Notes: a model not told the origin generated them from the sequence alone. Positions 16,674 to 25,895 are shown, numbered from the stretch's first letter. The stretch: DNA of 64,000 bases from Sphingomonas liriopis (GCF_024211255.1 NZ_JAMLDY010000006.1:62001-126000); one strand, 5' to 3'. Numbers and translations are program-made.

Positions 16674-18890
16674 TCACCGGTCCCTCGGCCGGATGACCTT
16701 GGTCGTATTGCGCTGAATCGGCACGGCGATGCGCGGATCCTCGATATTGCCCGGGATCGGCGCTGAGGGAATCGGCGGCGCGGCGCCCATGTAATCGCGG
16801 ACCAGCTGGTCGATCGACGGTTCCTCGTTCGGCGATTGCAGCCCCTGTTGCAGGCGGATGTAGCCGTAGCGCTGTTCGGCGATCCGGCGGCTGTCGGCGG
16901 CGCTGCGGAGGATCGTCGGGCGGATGAAGATCATCAGATTGGTCTTGTTGCGCGACTTCGCCTTCGATTTGAAGAGGTTGCCGAGCACCGGGATGTCGCC
17001 GAGCAGCGGGATCTTCTCGATCGTGCGGCGCTCCTCGTCGCTGAGCAGCCCGCCCATCACCGCGATCTGGCCCTCGTCGACGGTCAGCGTCGTCTCGATC
17101 TCGCGCTTGTTGAGGATGAGGTCGCTGTTGTCGCTCGACACCGGCCCGGCGATCGAGCTGACTTCGAGGCGCAGGTTGAGCTTCACCGTCCCGCTCGAAT
17201 TGACCTGCGGCCGTGCGGTCAGCTCGATGCCGACATTCTCGCGCTGCGTCGTGCGGAAGGTATTGTCGAAATTGTTCGACAGCGCCTGCCCCGTGGTGAT
17301 CGGAATCTCCTGCCCGACGAGGCTGTGCGCCTCCTGATTGTCGACCGTCACCAGATGCGGAACCTGGAGCAGGTTCGACGTCGTGTCGCTCTTCACCGCG
17401 TTGATGATCGCGCCGAACAGCACGTCACCGATCTTGCCGCCGAACCCGCCGAAGCCACCGGTCGAGCTGAGGATCGAATTGAGCGCCGACTGGGTCAGCG
17501 TATCGGACGCGGTGTTGTTGGTGACCGTCGTCGTCACGCCGTTGGCGATCGTCGTCGTGGTGTTGGACGACAGTTCGCGCGCGCCGATCGCGCCGGCGAT
17601 CTGCAGGATGTTGGGCGCGCTGTTCGAGAAGGTCGAGGCGGCGAACGCGCCGCCCGACGGATTGGCGAGGACGAACTGCGCGCCAAGCCGGTTGACGGTG
17701 GCGTCGGACACCTCGGCGACGATCCCTTCGATCAGCACCTGTTCGCGGCGCGTGTCGAGCTGGCGGACGACGTCGGAGAGCTGCCGCTGGATATCGGCGG
17801 GCGCGGCGATGACGATCGCGTTCGCGCCTTGGAAGCGGGTGACGACCGCGGCGGTGCGGCCCCCTTGCGTGGTGATCGCGGGCTGGCCGGTGCCGGACGT
17901 GCCACCGGTGCTCGCCTGCTGGACGGGCGCCTGCGTCACCTGCCGCTGCTGGTTGGCGTTCGATCCACCGGTGCTGCTGCCGAAGCCGGTCTGGGTGCGC
18001 GACAGCTGCGTCTCCTGCACCGCATCGGGCGTCTGGCCGACGAGCTGCTGGAGGACGGGGAGCAGTTGCGCGGCGTCGGCGTTCTCGAGGAACACGACGC
18101 GGATCTCGGTGCCGTTCTTCGCCTTCTGGTCGAGGTCCTGCGCGACCGCGACGAGCCGCGACACGCTCGCCGCATCGCCGCGGATGACGACCGAATTGCT
18201 GCTGTCGACCGCGGTCACGGTGGTGCCGACGCCGCCGGGGGTGCCACCCCCCTGCCCGCCGGCCGCGCCGCCAGCGAGACCCTGCAGCGCCGCGGCGATT
18301 TCCTTGGCGGAGGCGTTCTTGAGGCCGACGACGCGGGTCGAAGCGTTGTCCGAATCGACGCGGCGCAGCACCTCGCGGATCCGGCGGATATTGTCGCCGA
18401 AATCGACGATGACGAGGCTGTTCGAACCGCGATTGGCGCTGACCGAGCCTTGCGCGCTGACCAGCGGGCGCACCGTCTCGATCGCCTGCGTCGCGTCGAT
18501 CGCGCGCAGGCGGACGATCTCGGTGACGAAGCTGTTGCGCGCCGCGCCCGCCGCCCCGACGCGGCTCGGCTGCGAGGCGGCATTGTCGATCGGCTGGATG
18601 CGGAACGCGCCGTTGCCGGTCGGCACCGCGACGAGGCCGTTGGCGCGCAGCGTCGACAGGAAGGTCTCGAAATATTCCGAACGGCTCAAGGGTCGGTCGG
18701 TGACCACCGTCACCTTCCCGTTGACGCGCGAATCGATGATGAAGGTGCGGCCCGTGACGCGCGCGGCATCGGCGATGAACGCGCGCATGTCGGCGTCGCG
18801 GACGTTGAGCGTGGTCTGGGCCGCCGCCGTGACCGGCAGCGTCAGCACCGCGGTCGAGAGCAGCAGAGCGGAAGCGAGCGTCTTCATCAT
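16674..18890 (-). CDS. gspD: type II secretion outer-membrane secretin GspD
   Basis: A 738-aa secretin. A signal peptide (about residues 1-25, ending TAAAQ) is followed by N0-N3 periplasmic domains (FIADAARVTGRTFIIDSRVN, VVGLKNASAKEIAAALQGL) with a Gly/Ser/Gln-rich insertion near 290-345. The C-terminal secretin domain contains EVPI-type PITTGQALSNN and GGLLSDEERRTIEKIPLLGD. It forms the outer-membrane channel. It overlaps gspC by 4 bp; the short C-terminal extension may bind a pilotin. Confidence 0.97.
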   Translation of the reverse strand: MMKTLASALLLSTAVLTLPVTAAAQTTLNVRDADMRAFIADAARVTGRTFIIDSRVNGKVTVVTDRPLSRSEYFETFLSTLRANGLVAVPTGNGAFRIQPIDNAASQPSRVGAAGAARNSFVTEIVRLRAIDATQAIETVRPLVSAQGSVSANRGSNSLVIVDFGDNIRRIREVLRRVDSDNASTRVVGLKNASAKEIAAALQGLAGGAAGGQGGGTPGGVGTTVTAVDSSNSVVIRGDAASVSRLVAVAQDLDQKAKNGTEIRVVFLENADAAQLLPVLQQLVGQTPDAVQETQLSRTQTGFGSSTGGSNANQQRQVTQAPVQQASTGGTSGTGQPAITTQGGRTAAVVTRFQGANAIVIAAPADIQRQLSDVVRQLDTRREQVLIEGIVAEVSDATVNRLGAQFVLANPSGGAFAASTFSNSAPNILQIAGAIGARELSSNTTTTIANGVTTTVTNNTASDTLTQSALNSILSSTGGFGGFGGKIGDVLFGAIINAVKSDTTSNLLQVPHLVTVDNQEAHSLVGQEIPITTGQALSNNFDNTFRTTQRENVGIELTARPQVNSSGTVKLNLRLEVSSIAGPVSSDNSDLILNKREIETTLTVDEGQIAVMGGLLSDEERRTIEKIPLLGDIPVLGNLFKSKAKSRNKTNLMIFIRPTILRSAADSRRIAEQRYGYIRLQQGLQSPNEEPSIDQLVRDYMGAAPPIPSAPIPGNIEDPRIAVPIQRNTTKVIRPRDR

Positions 18891-19735
18891 TGGGGCGCGA
18901 TCGTGAGGGCGAGCGCCAGGGTCTGCGACCCGCGCTCGACGGTGATGGGGATGTTGCCGCCGCCGGCGAAATCGGCGGTGACGCGGTCGAGGTCCTGCGG
19001 CCCGCTGACCGGCCGGCCGCCGATCGCGGTGACGACGTCGCCCTCGCGCAGGCCCGCGGTGCGGAACAGGGCGCCGCTGCCCTGCGGCCGGACGACGAGG
19101 CCCGAGATGCGGCCGCCGTCGATGCGCGGGATGAAGCCGATCTCGTTCCTGATCTGGCTGGCGCGGATCGCCGGGGCGCCGCCGGCTGGGGCGGCGGGCG
19201 CCACGAGGCTGCCCGGCGGCGGCGAACCCGGTGCGGGCGGCACGGCGCCGGCGGCGGGCGCATCGGACTGGACGAGGAACAGGTCCTCCGACGTGCCGCC
19301 GCGGTCGATCGTGACATGGTCAAACGCGACCGCCTTCAGCCGCACGCCGGGCTGGATCTCCTCGCCGACGCCGATGCTCTTCTGGACGTTGTCGGGCCCG
19401 GCGAGGATCGCCGAGCCGCGGCCCGAGGCTTCGTCGACGCGGATGCCGAACAGCGTCAGTTGCAGCGAGGTGACGGTGGCGGGCCCCTGCGCCTGGGCAC
19501 CGAGGCGGAAGAAGGGATCGAAGCCGGTCAGCACGTCATAGGGCCGGCCGGGCACGCCGACCTCCGCCGGGCGCCAGTCGCCGAGCGGCGACACCGGCGT
19601 GACGAGCGCCCACACCAGCCGCGCGGCCTGCGTCGCCAGCCCGGCGATCAGCACCAGCTCGACGGCCGAATAGACGTTCACGACCGGCAGGCGGCGCAGC
19701 AGGCGCCGCGTGCGCGCGTCGAGTTTCAAGCGCAT
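18887..19735 (-). CDS. gspC: type II secretion protein GspC (PDZ)
   Basis: A 282-aa inner-membrane protein. A short cytoplasmic tail, one helix (about residues 20-40), an HR domain (LQLTLFGIRVDEASGRGSAI), a Pro/Ala linker (about 165-195) and a C-terminal PDZ domain (LREGDVVTAIGGRPVSGPQD) are visible. GspC links the inner platform to GspD and helps select substrates. It is the first gene of the T2SS operon. No gspO prepilin peptidase gene is in the window. Confidence 0.94.
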   Translation of the reverse strand: MRLKLDARTRRLLRRLPVVNVYSAVELVLIAGLATQAARLVWALVTPVSPLGDWRPAEVGVPGRPYDVLTGFDPFFRLGAQAQGPATVTSLQLTLFGIRVDEASGRGSAILAGPDNVQKSIGVGEEIQPGVRLKAVAFDHVTIDRGGTSEDLFLVQSDAPAAGAVPPAPGSPPPGSLVAPAAPAGGAPAIRASQIRNEIGFIPRIDGGRISGLVVRPQGSGALFRTAGLREGDVVTAIGGRPVSGPQDLDRVTADFAGGGNIPITVERGSQTLALALTIAPQ

Positions 19736-19860
19736 GTTCTGGTCCCGTCCCGCGTACTGCGCCTACGCATGCCATGTTACGCTTTTGCGTCAAAGGGGTG
19801 AGATGCGCCGCCGACGCAAAACGCCTCCCCGGCGGGCGGGCGGGATGATATGCGGCGGCG

Positions 19861-20517
19861 ATGACCGACCTTCCCATCCTCGGCAGCGGACTGGACGCCG
19901 CCCCGATCGTCGCCCGCATGCTGTCGCAACCCGGCGTGCAGAAGGTGCCGAGCCCGAAGCTCGACCTGTTCCTGAAGCGCGGGTTCCTCGATGCCGATCT
20001 GTGCGCGGGGCTGATCGAGCGGATCGACGCGGTGCGGCGCCCCTCGACGATCGCCGATCCCAACGGCGACGCCGCGTTCCGGACGAGCGAGACGGGCGAC
20101 CTGTTCGCGGGCGATGCCATCGTTCAGCGCGTCGAGGCGCTGTTGGCGGCGTTCACCGGCCTCGACCCCGCGCATGGCGAGCCGTTGCAGGGGCAGCGCT
20201 ATGCGGTGGGCCAGGAGTTCAAGGGCCATACCGACTATTTCGAGCCCAAGGGGGTCGATTACGAGCGCTATTGCTCGGTCGCGGGCAACCGGACGTGGAC
20301 GGTGATGGTCTATCTCAACGAACCCGAGGCCGGCGGTGCGACACGGTTCAAGGCGGTCGACAAGATCGTCCAGCCGGAGACGGGCAAGCTGGTCGCGTGG
20401 AACAACCGGCGCGCCGACGGCTCGCCCAACCCGGCGACGCTGCATCAGGGGATGAAGGTGCGCGCGGGGACGAAGTACGTGATCACCAAATGGTATCGCG
20501 AGCGGCCGTGGGGGTGA
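19861..20517 (+). CDS. prolyl 4-hydroxylase-like 2OG-Fe(II) dioxygenase
   Basis: A 218-aa protein with a P4Hc-type double-stranded beta-helix. Iron ligands are visible as His123 and Asp125 in GHTDYF and His195 in TLHQG. Lys205 (GTKYVITKWY) is placed to bind 2-oxoglutarate. Conserved YLNEPEAGGATRF supports the class. It is divergent from gspC and sits alone. The substrate is unknown; bacterial relatives act on proteins or small molecules. No obvious Shine-Dalgarno marks the ATG. Confidence 0.88.
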   Translation: MTDLPILGSGLDAAPIVARMLSQPGVQKVPSPKLDLFLKRGFLDADLCAGLIERIDAVRRPSTIADPNGDAAFRTSETGDLFAGDAIVQRVEALLAAFTGLDPAHGEPLQGQRYAVGQEFKGHTDYFEPKGVDYERYCSVAGNRTWTVMVYLNEPEAGGATRFKAVDKIVQPETGKLVAWNNRRADGSPNPATLHQGMKVRAGTKYVITKWYRERPWG

Positions 20518-20564
20518 GCGCCTGATCGGCGGCGATGCTTACCGAGCGGTTCCTTCAATCCCCG

Positions 20565-20672
20565 CGTCACCCCGGACTTGTTCCGGGGTCCACCGTTCCG
20601 CAGGCGTGGGGCTCGAGCCTCTAATCCCGCGCCTCGCCTCAAAGTGGACCCCGGAACAAGTCCGGGGTGACG
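20565..20672. repeat. intergenic palindromic repeat, family A
   Basis: CGTCACCCCGGACTTGTTCC and GGAACAAGTCCGGGGTGACG arms, lying between the convergent P4H and TonB-receptor genes, where it may serve as a bidirectional terminator. Confidence 0.85.
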
Positions 20673-20714
20673 AAGGATGGGGGGCGGGTTTCGCCCCCGC
20701 CCCTGTCCCACGCG

Positions 20715-23567
20715 TCAGAACGTCGCGCTGACCCCCAGGCTGAACACGCGCCCAAGCGCGTAGCGGTTGATGAACACTTCCTTGCCGCTCGCGAACGTCT
20801 GGCTCTCGCGATATTGCGTGCGCGTCAGGTTGCGCGCCTCGGCCTTGATCTCGAACTTGCCGCCCATCAGCTCGACGCCCTGTCGCGCGACGAGGTCGAG
20901 GCGGATACCGGGATGCTCGACGATGTCGGGCTGGAAGCCGCTGCCCGACAGGTTCGACGGGCCGCGGTTCGTCACGCGGTCGCTGGCATAGTTGAACAGC
21001 AAGGTGATCTGCGACAGCGACGCGCTGTCCTCCAGCCCGATCTGGACGTTGACCAGATGGTCCGACTGGCCGGTCAGCGGCGCACCGTCGCGGAACAGCA
21101 GGTTGGCGGGACCGAAGCGGGGGCCGCAGCCGGCGAGGCCCGGCGCGGTCGAGCGGAAATCGACCGCCGGGTTCGGCACGCACTCGCCGTTCGCGACGAT
21201 CTTCGACTTGGTATAGGTATAGTTGGCGACGAACAGCGCGCGGCGGGTGGCGAAGAAATCGCCGCCGAAGAGATCGGCGAGCGCGAAATACTTCTGCAAC
21301 TCGACCTCGCCGCCGTACAGCGTCGCCTTGGGCAGGTAGGTGAAGCCGGTCTGCAGGCGATCGTCGGCGCCGGTGTAGAAGCCGACCTGCTCGATCGGAT
21401 TGTCGATCCGCTTGTAGAAGCCCGCGAGCGTGAAGCGCTGGTCGCGCCTGAAGAACCATTCGTAGCGCGCCTCGAGATTGTACAGCTCGCTGTCGCGGAG
21501 CAGCGGGTTGCCGAAGAACAGGCGATCCGAATCGGGATCGCGGAACTGCTGCGGGGCGAGCTCGCGGAACTGCGGGCGCGAGATCGTCTTGGCGGCGCTG
21601 GCGCGCAGCTGCATGTCCTCGGCGAAATTCCAGGTGATCGTCGAGGCGGGAAGGAAGTAGTCGTTCTTCAGCCGCGTGCCGCCGGTGACGCCGAACGGCG
21701 TGACCCGCTCGTCGCCCTTTTCGTAGCGCACGCCGATCACCGCGCGCAGGCCGTCCATCGCCTCCGCCTCCGCCTGGACGTAGCCGGCGTGGACGTTGAG
21801 CCTGGCGTCGTAGCGATAGGCACCGGCGACGGTGTTGAACTGCAGCTGGATCGTGCACGGCGCGGTGTTCGCGGTCAGCGGACAGGCGTTGTTGAGCACG
21901 TCGGGGCTCAGCAGATAGTCGGGGCGCAGCAGGTTATAGGGATAGCCCGGCGCGGTGCCGCCGCCGTTCGACGTCTGATAGTTGAAGACGAGGCGCGACG
22001 AAGTGCGGTCGGTGCCCTGATAGAAATAGCCCGCCGACAGCGTGATCGGCCGGTCGCCGTCGATCTTGTAGGACGCGTCCGCCTGGCCGGTCCACAGATC
22101 CTCGTTCAGCTCCGAAAAGATGATCGAGGCGAAGGGGGTGAAGCGCTGCGACACCTGATAGGCGCCGTTGCACTGGAAACCGCTCGCCTGCTGGATGCCG
22201 TCGGTGGTGACCGGATAGCCGTTGGTCGTCGTGGCCGAGCACAGATAGTCGAACTGGCGCTCGTACGGCGCGTTGCGCTTCGAATTGGCGTAGGCGCCGC
22301 GCGCGTCGACCTTGAACGCGTCGCTGAGCTTGAACTCGCCGACCAGCTGCGTCTCGATCAGCTGGCGTTCGAACCAGTTGGTGTTCTGCTGGAAACGCAG
22401 GCCGCTGGCGTTGTTGTAGAGCGTCGCCGCGCTGCCCCGCGCCTGCTTCAGCGTGTCGTGGATATAGACGTTGGTCCAGCGGATGGTGTTCTCGCCGAAT
22501 TCCAGGCCGACGCCGACCAGCGCGTTGGCGACGATGCGGTTGTCGGTCAGCAAGGTCCTGAAATCGTTGCGCAGCGTGCCGTCCGCCGAGACGCTGTCCT
22601 GCTGCGTCGCGAACCGGGTGCGGAAGGTGTTGCTGGCGCTCAGCGATGCGATGACGCCGAGGCGCGAGCCGCCGATGTCGTAGACCGACCCGCCGCTGAT
22701 CTCGCCCGACCAGTTGGCCGGCAGCTGGTTGTTGCGCTGGAGCAAGGTGGTCGAGGCGTTGGACAGCTGCGCGACCTGCGCCGCCGGGATGATGCCGCTG
22801 CCGTTCGGCGCGTCGCGGATGAAAGCGGGCACCTTGCGCGTGCCGTCGTCGAAGCCGATCCAGTCGGCACCGCCGCCGTAATAGGTATAGCCGAGCTCGC
22901 TGGTGGTCGAATCGTCCGCGGAGATCGTCGCACCGGCGGACACGAAATTCTTGTCCGGAATCGCCTTGGTCGTCAGGTTGATGACGCCGCCGCCGAATTC
23001 GCCCGGATAGTTCACCGAATAGGTCTTCTGGACCAGCGCCGACCCGACGATCGTCGTCGGGAAGATGTCGAGCGGCACCGAACGGCGCAGCGGCTCCGGC
23101 GAGGGCAAGGGCGAGCCGTTGAGCAGCGACGAGGAATAGCGATCGCCAAGCCCGCGGACGTAGACGAAGCCGCCGCCGACCACCGACAGGCCGGTGACGC
23201 GGGTCAGCGCGCCGGCGATGTCGCCCTCGCCCGTGCGGGCGATGTCTGCGCTCGACAGGACCGAGACGATCTGCGGGGTCGAGCGGACGACGTTGGGGAT
23301 GTTGCGGCCGACGACGACGATGTCCTCGACGTCGCCGTTCATGCCGGGTGCGGAGACCTCGACAGGTGCATCCTGCTGGTCGGCGGAGGTCGGCACGGCG
23401 GCCTGCGGATCGGTCGCGCCGCCCGGGATGGAGGTCGCGGGGGTCGAGGTCTGCGCCGGCGGCGGCGTCGGCGCGGCGGTGCCGCCCGCGGTCTGGGCGA
23501 GGGTCGCCGGCGCCACGAGGGTGGAGGAAATGAGAAGAAGCGTGGCGAATGCGAGCCGCTGCGGCAT
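20715..23567 (-). CDS. TonB-dependent outer-membrane receptor
   Basis: A 950-aa receptor. A signal peptide (about residues 1-25, ending ATLAQ) and a Pro/Ala/Thr-rich stretch precede the plug domain (IVVVGRNIPNVVRSTPQIVS, GLGDRYSSSLLNGSPLPSPE, GEFGGGVINLTTKAIP). The 22-strand beta-barrel ends in a terminal Phe (SLGVSATF). Such receptors import large or scarce nutrients with TonB energy. It lies 106 bp downstream of the Pho-box-controlled lipoprotein gene and is probably co-transcribed, so a phosphorus-containing ligand is a reasonable guess. I start at the ATG at 23567; a TTG 9 nt upstream is also in frame. Confidence 0.92.
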   Translation of the reverse strand: MPQRLAFATLLLISSTLVAPATLAQTAGGTAAPTPPPAQTSTPATSIPGGATDPQAAVPTSADQQDAPVEVSAPGMNGDVEDIVVVGRNIPNVVRSTPQIVSVLSSADIARTGEGDIAGALTRVTGLSVVGGGFVYVRGLGDRYSSSLLNGSPLPSPEPLRRSVPLDIFPTTIVGSALVQKTYSVNYPGEFGGGVINLTTKAIPDKNFVSAGATISADDSTTSELGYTYYGGGADWIGFDDGTRKVPAFIRDAPNGSGIIPAAQVAQLSNASTTLLQRNNQLPANWSGEISGGSVYDIGGSRLGVIASLSASNTFRTRFATQQDSVSADGTLRNDFRTLLTDNRIVANALVGVGLEFGENTIRWTNVYIHDTLKQARGSAATLYNNASGLRFQQNTNWFERQLIETQLVGEFKLSDAFKVDARGAYANSKRNAPYERQFDYLCSATTTNGYPVTTDGIQQASGFQCNGAYQVSQRFTPFASIIFSELNEDLWTGQADASYKIDGDRPITLSAGYFYQGTDRTSSRLVFNYQTSNGGGTAPGYPYNLLRPDYLLSPDVLNNACPLTANTAPCTIQLQFNTVAGAYRYDARLNVHAGYVQAEAEAMDGLRAVIGVRYEKGDERVTPFGVTGGTRLKNDYFLPASTITWNFAEDMQLRASAAKTISRPQFRELAPQQFRDPDSDRLFFGNPLLRDSELYNLEARYEWFFRRDQRFTLAGFYKRIDNPIEQVGFYTGADDRLQTGFTYLPKATLYGGEVELQKYFALADLFGGDFFATRRALFVANYTYTKSKIVANGECVPNPAVDFRSTAPGLAGCGPRFGPANLLFRDGAPLTGQSDHLVNVQIGLEDSASLSQITLLFNYASDRVTNRGPSNLSGSGFQPDIVEHPGIRLDLVARQGVELMGGKFEIKAEARNLTRTQYRESQTFASGKEVFINRYALGRVFSLGVSATF

Positions 23568-23673
23568 GACCGTCAATCCCGGATCAGGAGGCTGTAGACA
23601 GGTGTCCGGGAGGGGACGCGTTCGCCCCCTCCCGGCACCGATGCTGTCGAACGGGGGCGTGGCGCCCCCATCC

Positions 23674-25317
23674 TCAGCGGCCCTGGCAGGCGAAGTAGAT
23701 CGAGTTGAACGTCGGCGGGCCGAAGTCCTGCAGCGCCGAGTCGGCCGGACGAACGGTCGAGCGACCGCCGCTGGTCTGTTCGCCGGCGATCAGGTTGACG
23801 CAGGCGACGTTGCTCACCGTCTTCACCACGCCGTTGACGAAGCGCATGTCGGCACCGCCACGCTGGCGGATCGCGGCGGGCGCGAGCGCGGTCTGGATGA
23901 AGGTGAAGTTGGCGTAGGTCGAGAAGGTGCGCGGCAGCAGGTCCTCGGCGTTGTTCGAGTCGATCTCGGTCGAGAAGCTGTCGACGGTCGCGCCGCCGAC
24001 GCGTTGCGCCGCGATCATGAACTGCATGAAGCCGCGATAGCCGTTGTCGATGTCGAAGCCGTCGTCGTCCGCGCCGGTCACCGCGATGTACTTGATGTTG
24101 GTGTTGCCGCCGAAGATCTCGATGCCGTCGTCGGCCGAATTGTGGCTCTGGATATGGTCGATGACCGTGCCCGAACCGGTGCCGCCCAGCGTCAGGCCCT
24201 GCAGCTCGTTGCCGTCGCTGATCGCGATGCCCGAATAGCGGATCTGGACATAGGACATCTGGCCCGACGAATCGGTCGCGGTCGGCCCGCCGTAGAAGCG
24301 CCCCGTCACGCCCTCGATCGCCTGCTGGCAGGTGGTCGACGACCCGGCGGCGTTGTTCGGGCCGGTGCCCGCGGCGCACACGCCGGTCGGCGCGCGGCCG
24401 AGCAGGATGATGCCACCCCAATGGCCCTGGCTGGTTTCCGATTCGCCGGTCGCCGAGGTGACGTTCTGCTGCGAGGTGAAGATGATCGGCGCATCGCGCG
24501 TGCCGATCGCGACCAGCTTCGAGCCCCTGTTGACCAGCAGCAGGTCGTTGGTCGCTTCGTTGGCGTTGGCGAAGACGGTGACGCCCGCCTCGACCGTCAG
24601 CGTCACGCCGGCGGCGCCGGTGCTGCCGAGATCGGTGCCGACCTCGGTCTGGCCGGTGAAGCGATAGGCGATGCCGGCGATGCGCGGCAGCGTCAGGCTG
24701 GTGGTGATCGCCTGCGGAATGTCGCAGACCTTGAAGCCGCCGATCGTCGCCGCGGTCGCGGTGCCGCTGCCGCCGGTCGCGGTCGTCGTGCCGGTCGGGC
24801 AGGCCGCGCCGCTCGCGAGCGTGCCGATCGCGGGAACCGCGGTGCAGCGCGCGCCGGAACCGCCGAATTCGGCCGCGGTCGAGTTGCAGGTCCAGCCCTG
24901 GAAGCTCGTATCGCTCGGTCCGTTGAGCGCGCCGACGTAGTTGGTGCTGGTGAAGAAGCCGTTGATCGCCGACGGATCGGTCGCGGTGGTCAGCGACGTC
25001 GCCGACACCGGGTAAACGCCGTTGATCGTGCTGCCGGTGCCGCTGATATTGTTGTTGGTGCCGGCGTTGACGATCGCCAGCTGCTCGTCGGCGGTGATCG
25101 AGATGCCGTTGACCGCTGTGACGGCGGCGAACTGCGCGGCGGTGATCGCGGTCGGCGTCGGGGTGGGCGCGGTCGGCGTCGGCGTCGGTGCCGGCTGGAC
25201 GATCGTCACGCTGCCCGCGCCCGGCGAGGCGACGTTGTCGGCGCCACCGCAACCCGCCAGCATGAGGCAGGCGGTCGAGGCCATGAGGAAATTGCCGTAG
25301 CGAAGGTTGCGCGCCAT
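23674..25317 (-). CDS. secreted beta-helix-like lipoprotein, Pho-box controlled
   Basis: A 547-aa protein starting MARNLRYGNF, with a lipoprotein signal ending LMLAGC (lipidated Cys23; Gly at +2, so not retained in the inner membrane by an Asp rule). A Pro/Thr linker (PTPTPTAPTPTPT, about 40-52) leads to a domain with many Gly/Asn/Asp turns, e.g. VIDHIQSHNSADDGIEIFGG and AVTGADDDGFDIDNGY, which look like right-handed parallel beta-helix coils. The gene precedes the TonB receptor and follows six PhoB-like half-sites. I do not recognise a catalytic motif. It could be a surface binding protein or hydrolase for a phosphorus compound, possibly secreted by the adjacent T2SS. Confidence 0.85.
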   Translation of the reverse strand: MARNLRYGNFLMASTACLMLAGCGGADNVASPGAGSVTIVQPAPTPTPTAPTPTPTAITAAQFAAVTAVNGISITADEQLAIVNAGTNNNISGTGSTINGVYPVSATSLTTATDPSAINGFFTSTNYVGALNGPSDTSFQGWTCNSTAAEFGGSGARCTAVPAIGTLASGAACPTGTTTATGGSGTATAATIGGFKVCDIPQAITTSLTLPRIAGIAYRFTGQTEVGTDLGSTGAAGVTLTVEAGVTVFANANEATNDLLLVNRGSKLVAIGTRDAPIIFTSQQNVTSATGESETSQGHWGGIILLGRAPTGVCAAGTGPNNAAGSSTTCQQAIEGVTGRFYGGPTATDSSGQMSYVQIRYSGIAISDGNELQGLTLGGTGSGTVIDHIQSHNSADDGIEIFGGNTNIKYIAVTGADDDGFDIDNGYRGFMQFMIAAQRVGGATVDSFSTEIDSNNAEDLLPRTFSTYANFTFIQTALAPAAIRQRGGADMRFVNGVVKTVSNVACVNLIAGEQTSGGRSTVRPADSALQDFGPPTFNSIYFACQGR

Positions 25318-25411
25318 GATCGATGAGCTCCCGGTCGATTGGTCGTTGTGTCGACGGTCGGCCAAGGCTCCCCCTCTGCCGATCCCTGGAACCGGCGGTT
25401 AGGGACCTCGC

Positions 25412-25472
25412 ATGACGCCTGCGTGAGGATTCGGTGACGGGATCGTTACGGCGGCGAGACTTTTTTGTGACA
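25412..25472 (-). promoter_or_regulatory. six-half-site Pho box array upstream of the lipoprotein gene
   Basis: Read on the minus strand, TGTCAC, AGTCTC, CGTAAC, CGTCAC, CCTCAC and CGTCAT start exactly every 11 bp (plus coordinates 25467, 25456, 25445, 25434, 25423, 25412). PhoB boxes are 7-bp CTGTCAT-like repeats spaced by 4 bp, that is an 11-bp period. The proximal site is 95 nt before the lipoprotein ATG. This predicts induction by phosphate starvation. Confidence 0.8.
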
Positions 25473-25511
25473 TCGATCGGGGTTGGGGACCGTCGTTTGC
25501 CTGATATCCCC

Positions 25512-25782
25512 CGTCACCTCGGACTCGTTCCGGGGTCCACTCCGCGGCCAGGCCAACGGCCAGAGCCTCATGCCGCCCACTCGCCGCTCGGTGGACCCCG
25601 GAACACGTCGGCGTTCCTGCCCTTCGAACATGTAACCGTCATCCCCGCGAAGGCGGGGATCCATAATCACTGGCGTCACAGATAGAGCCGAAAGGTCAGC
25701 CAGTATGGATTCCCGCCTGCGCGGGAATGACGAAAGAATACATGGCAGAGCGGTATAACTGCCGAACAAGTCCGGGGTGACG
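25512..25782. repeat. palindromic repeat, family A, interrupted by a family B copy
   Basis: The left arm and GTGGACCCCGGAACA (25583-25597) are followed by about 165 bp of other sequence. GAACAAGTCCGGGGTGACG then completes the right arm at 25764-25782. A complete family B element lies inside the break. Confidence 0.7.
25638..25731. repeat. palindromic repeat, family B, nested
   Basis: GTCATCCCCGCGAAGGCGGG and TTCCCGCCTGCGCGGGAATG arms with inner GGATCCATA and TATGGAT. It is nested within a family A copy, giving the relative order of the two insertions. Confidence 0.8.
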
Positions 25783-25840
25783 AGGTATTTCCGGCTACCG
25801 GAACGCGAAGGGGCGTGGGACGGCATCCCCAGCCGCCCAC

Positions 25841-25875
25841 GAAAAAGGGCGTCCTTCCTGCGAAGGACGCCCTTT
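25841..25875 (-). terminator. rho-independent terminator of the small membrane-protein gene
   Basis: On the minus strand AAAGGGCGTCCTTC, a 4-nt loop and GAAGGACGCCCTTT form a 14-bp stem followed by a T run. It lies 20 bp after the stop codon at 25896. Confidence 0.88.
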
Positions 25876-25895
25876 CGGCTTGCCGATCGGCGCGC

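Noticed and set aside
16836..19541. 901-codon plus-strand frame over gspC/gspD
   Set aside because: Antisense to two clear T2SS genes with signal peptide, secretin and PDZ motifs; the frame has no recognisable domain.
19776..19803. Possible Pho box before gspC (GTTACG at 19776 and GTGAGA at 19798, 22 bp apart)
   Set aside because: The middle position at 19787 does not match, leaving only two weak half-sites, so Pho control of the T2SS operon is not supported.
25434..25740. Small ORFs across the repeats, such as frames reading MDPRLRGDD
   Set aside because: They are translations of family B or A repeat sequence and recur at every copy; no ribosome site or conservation supports them.
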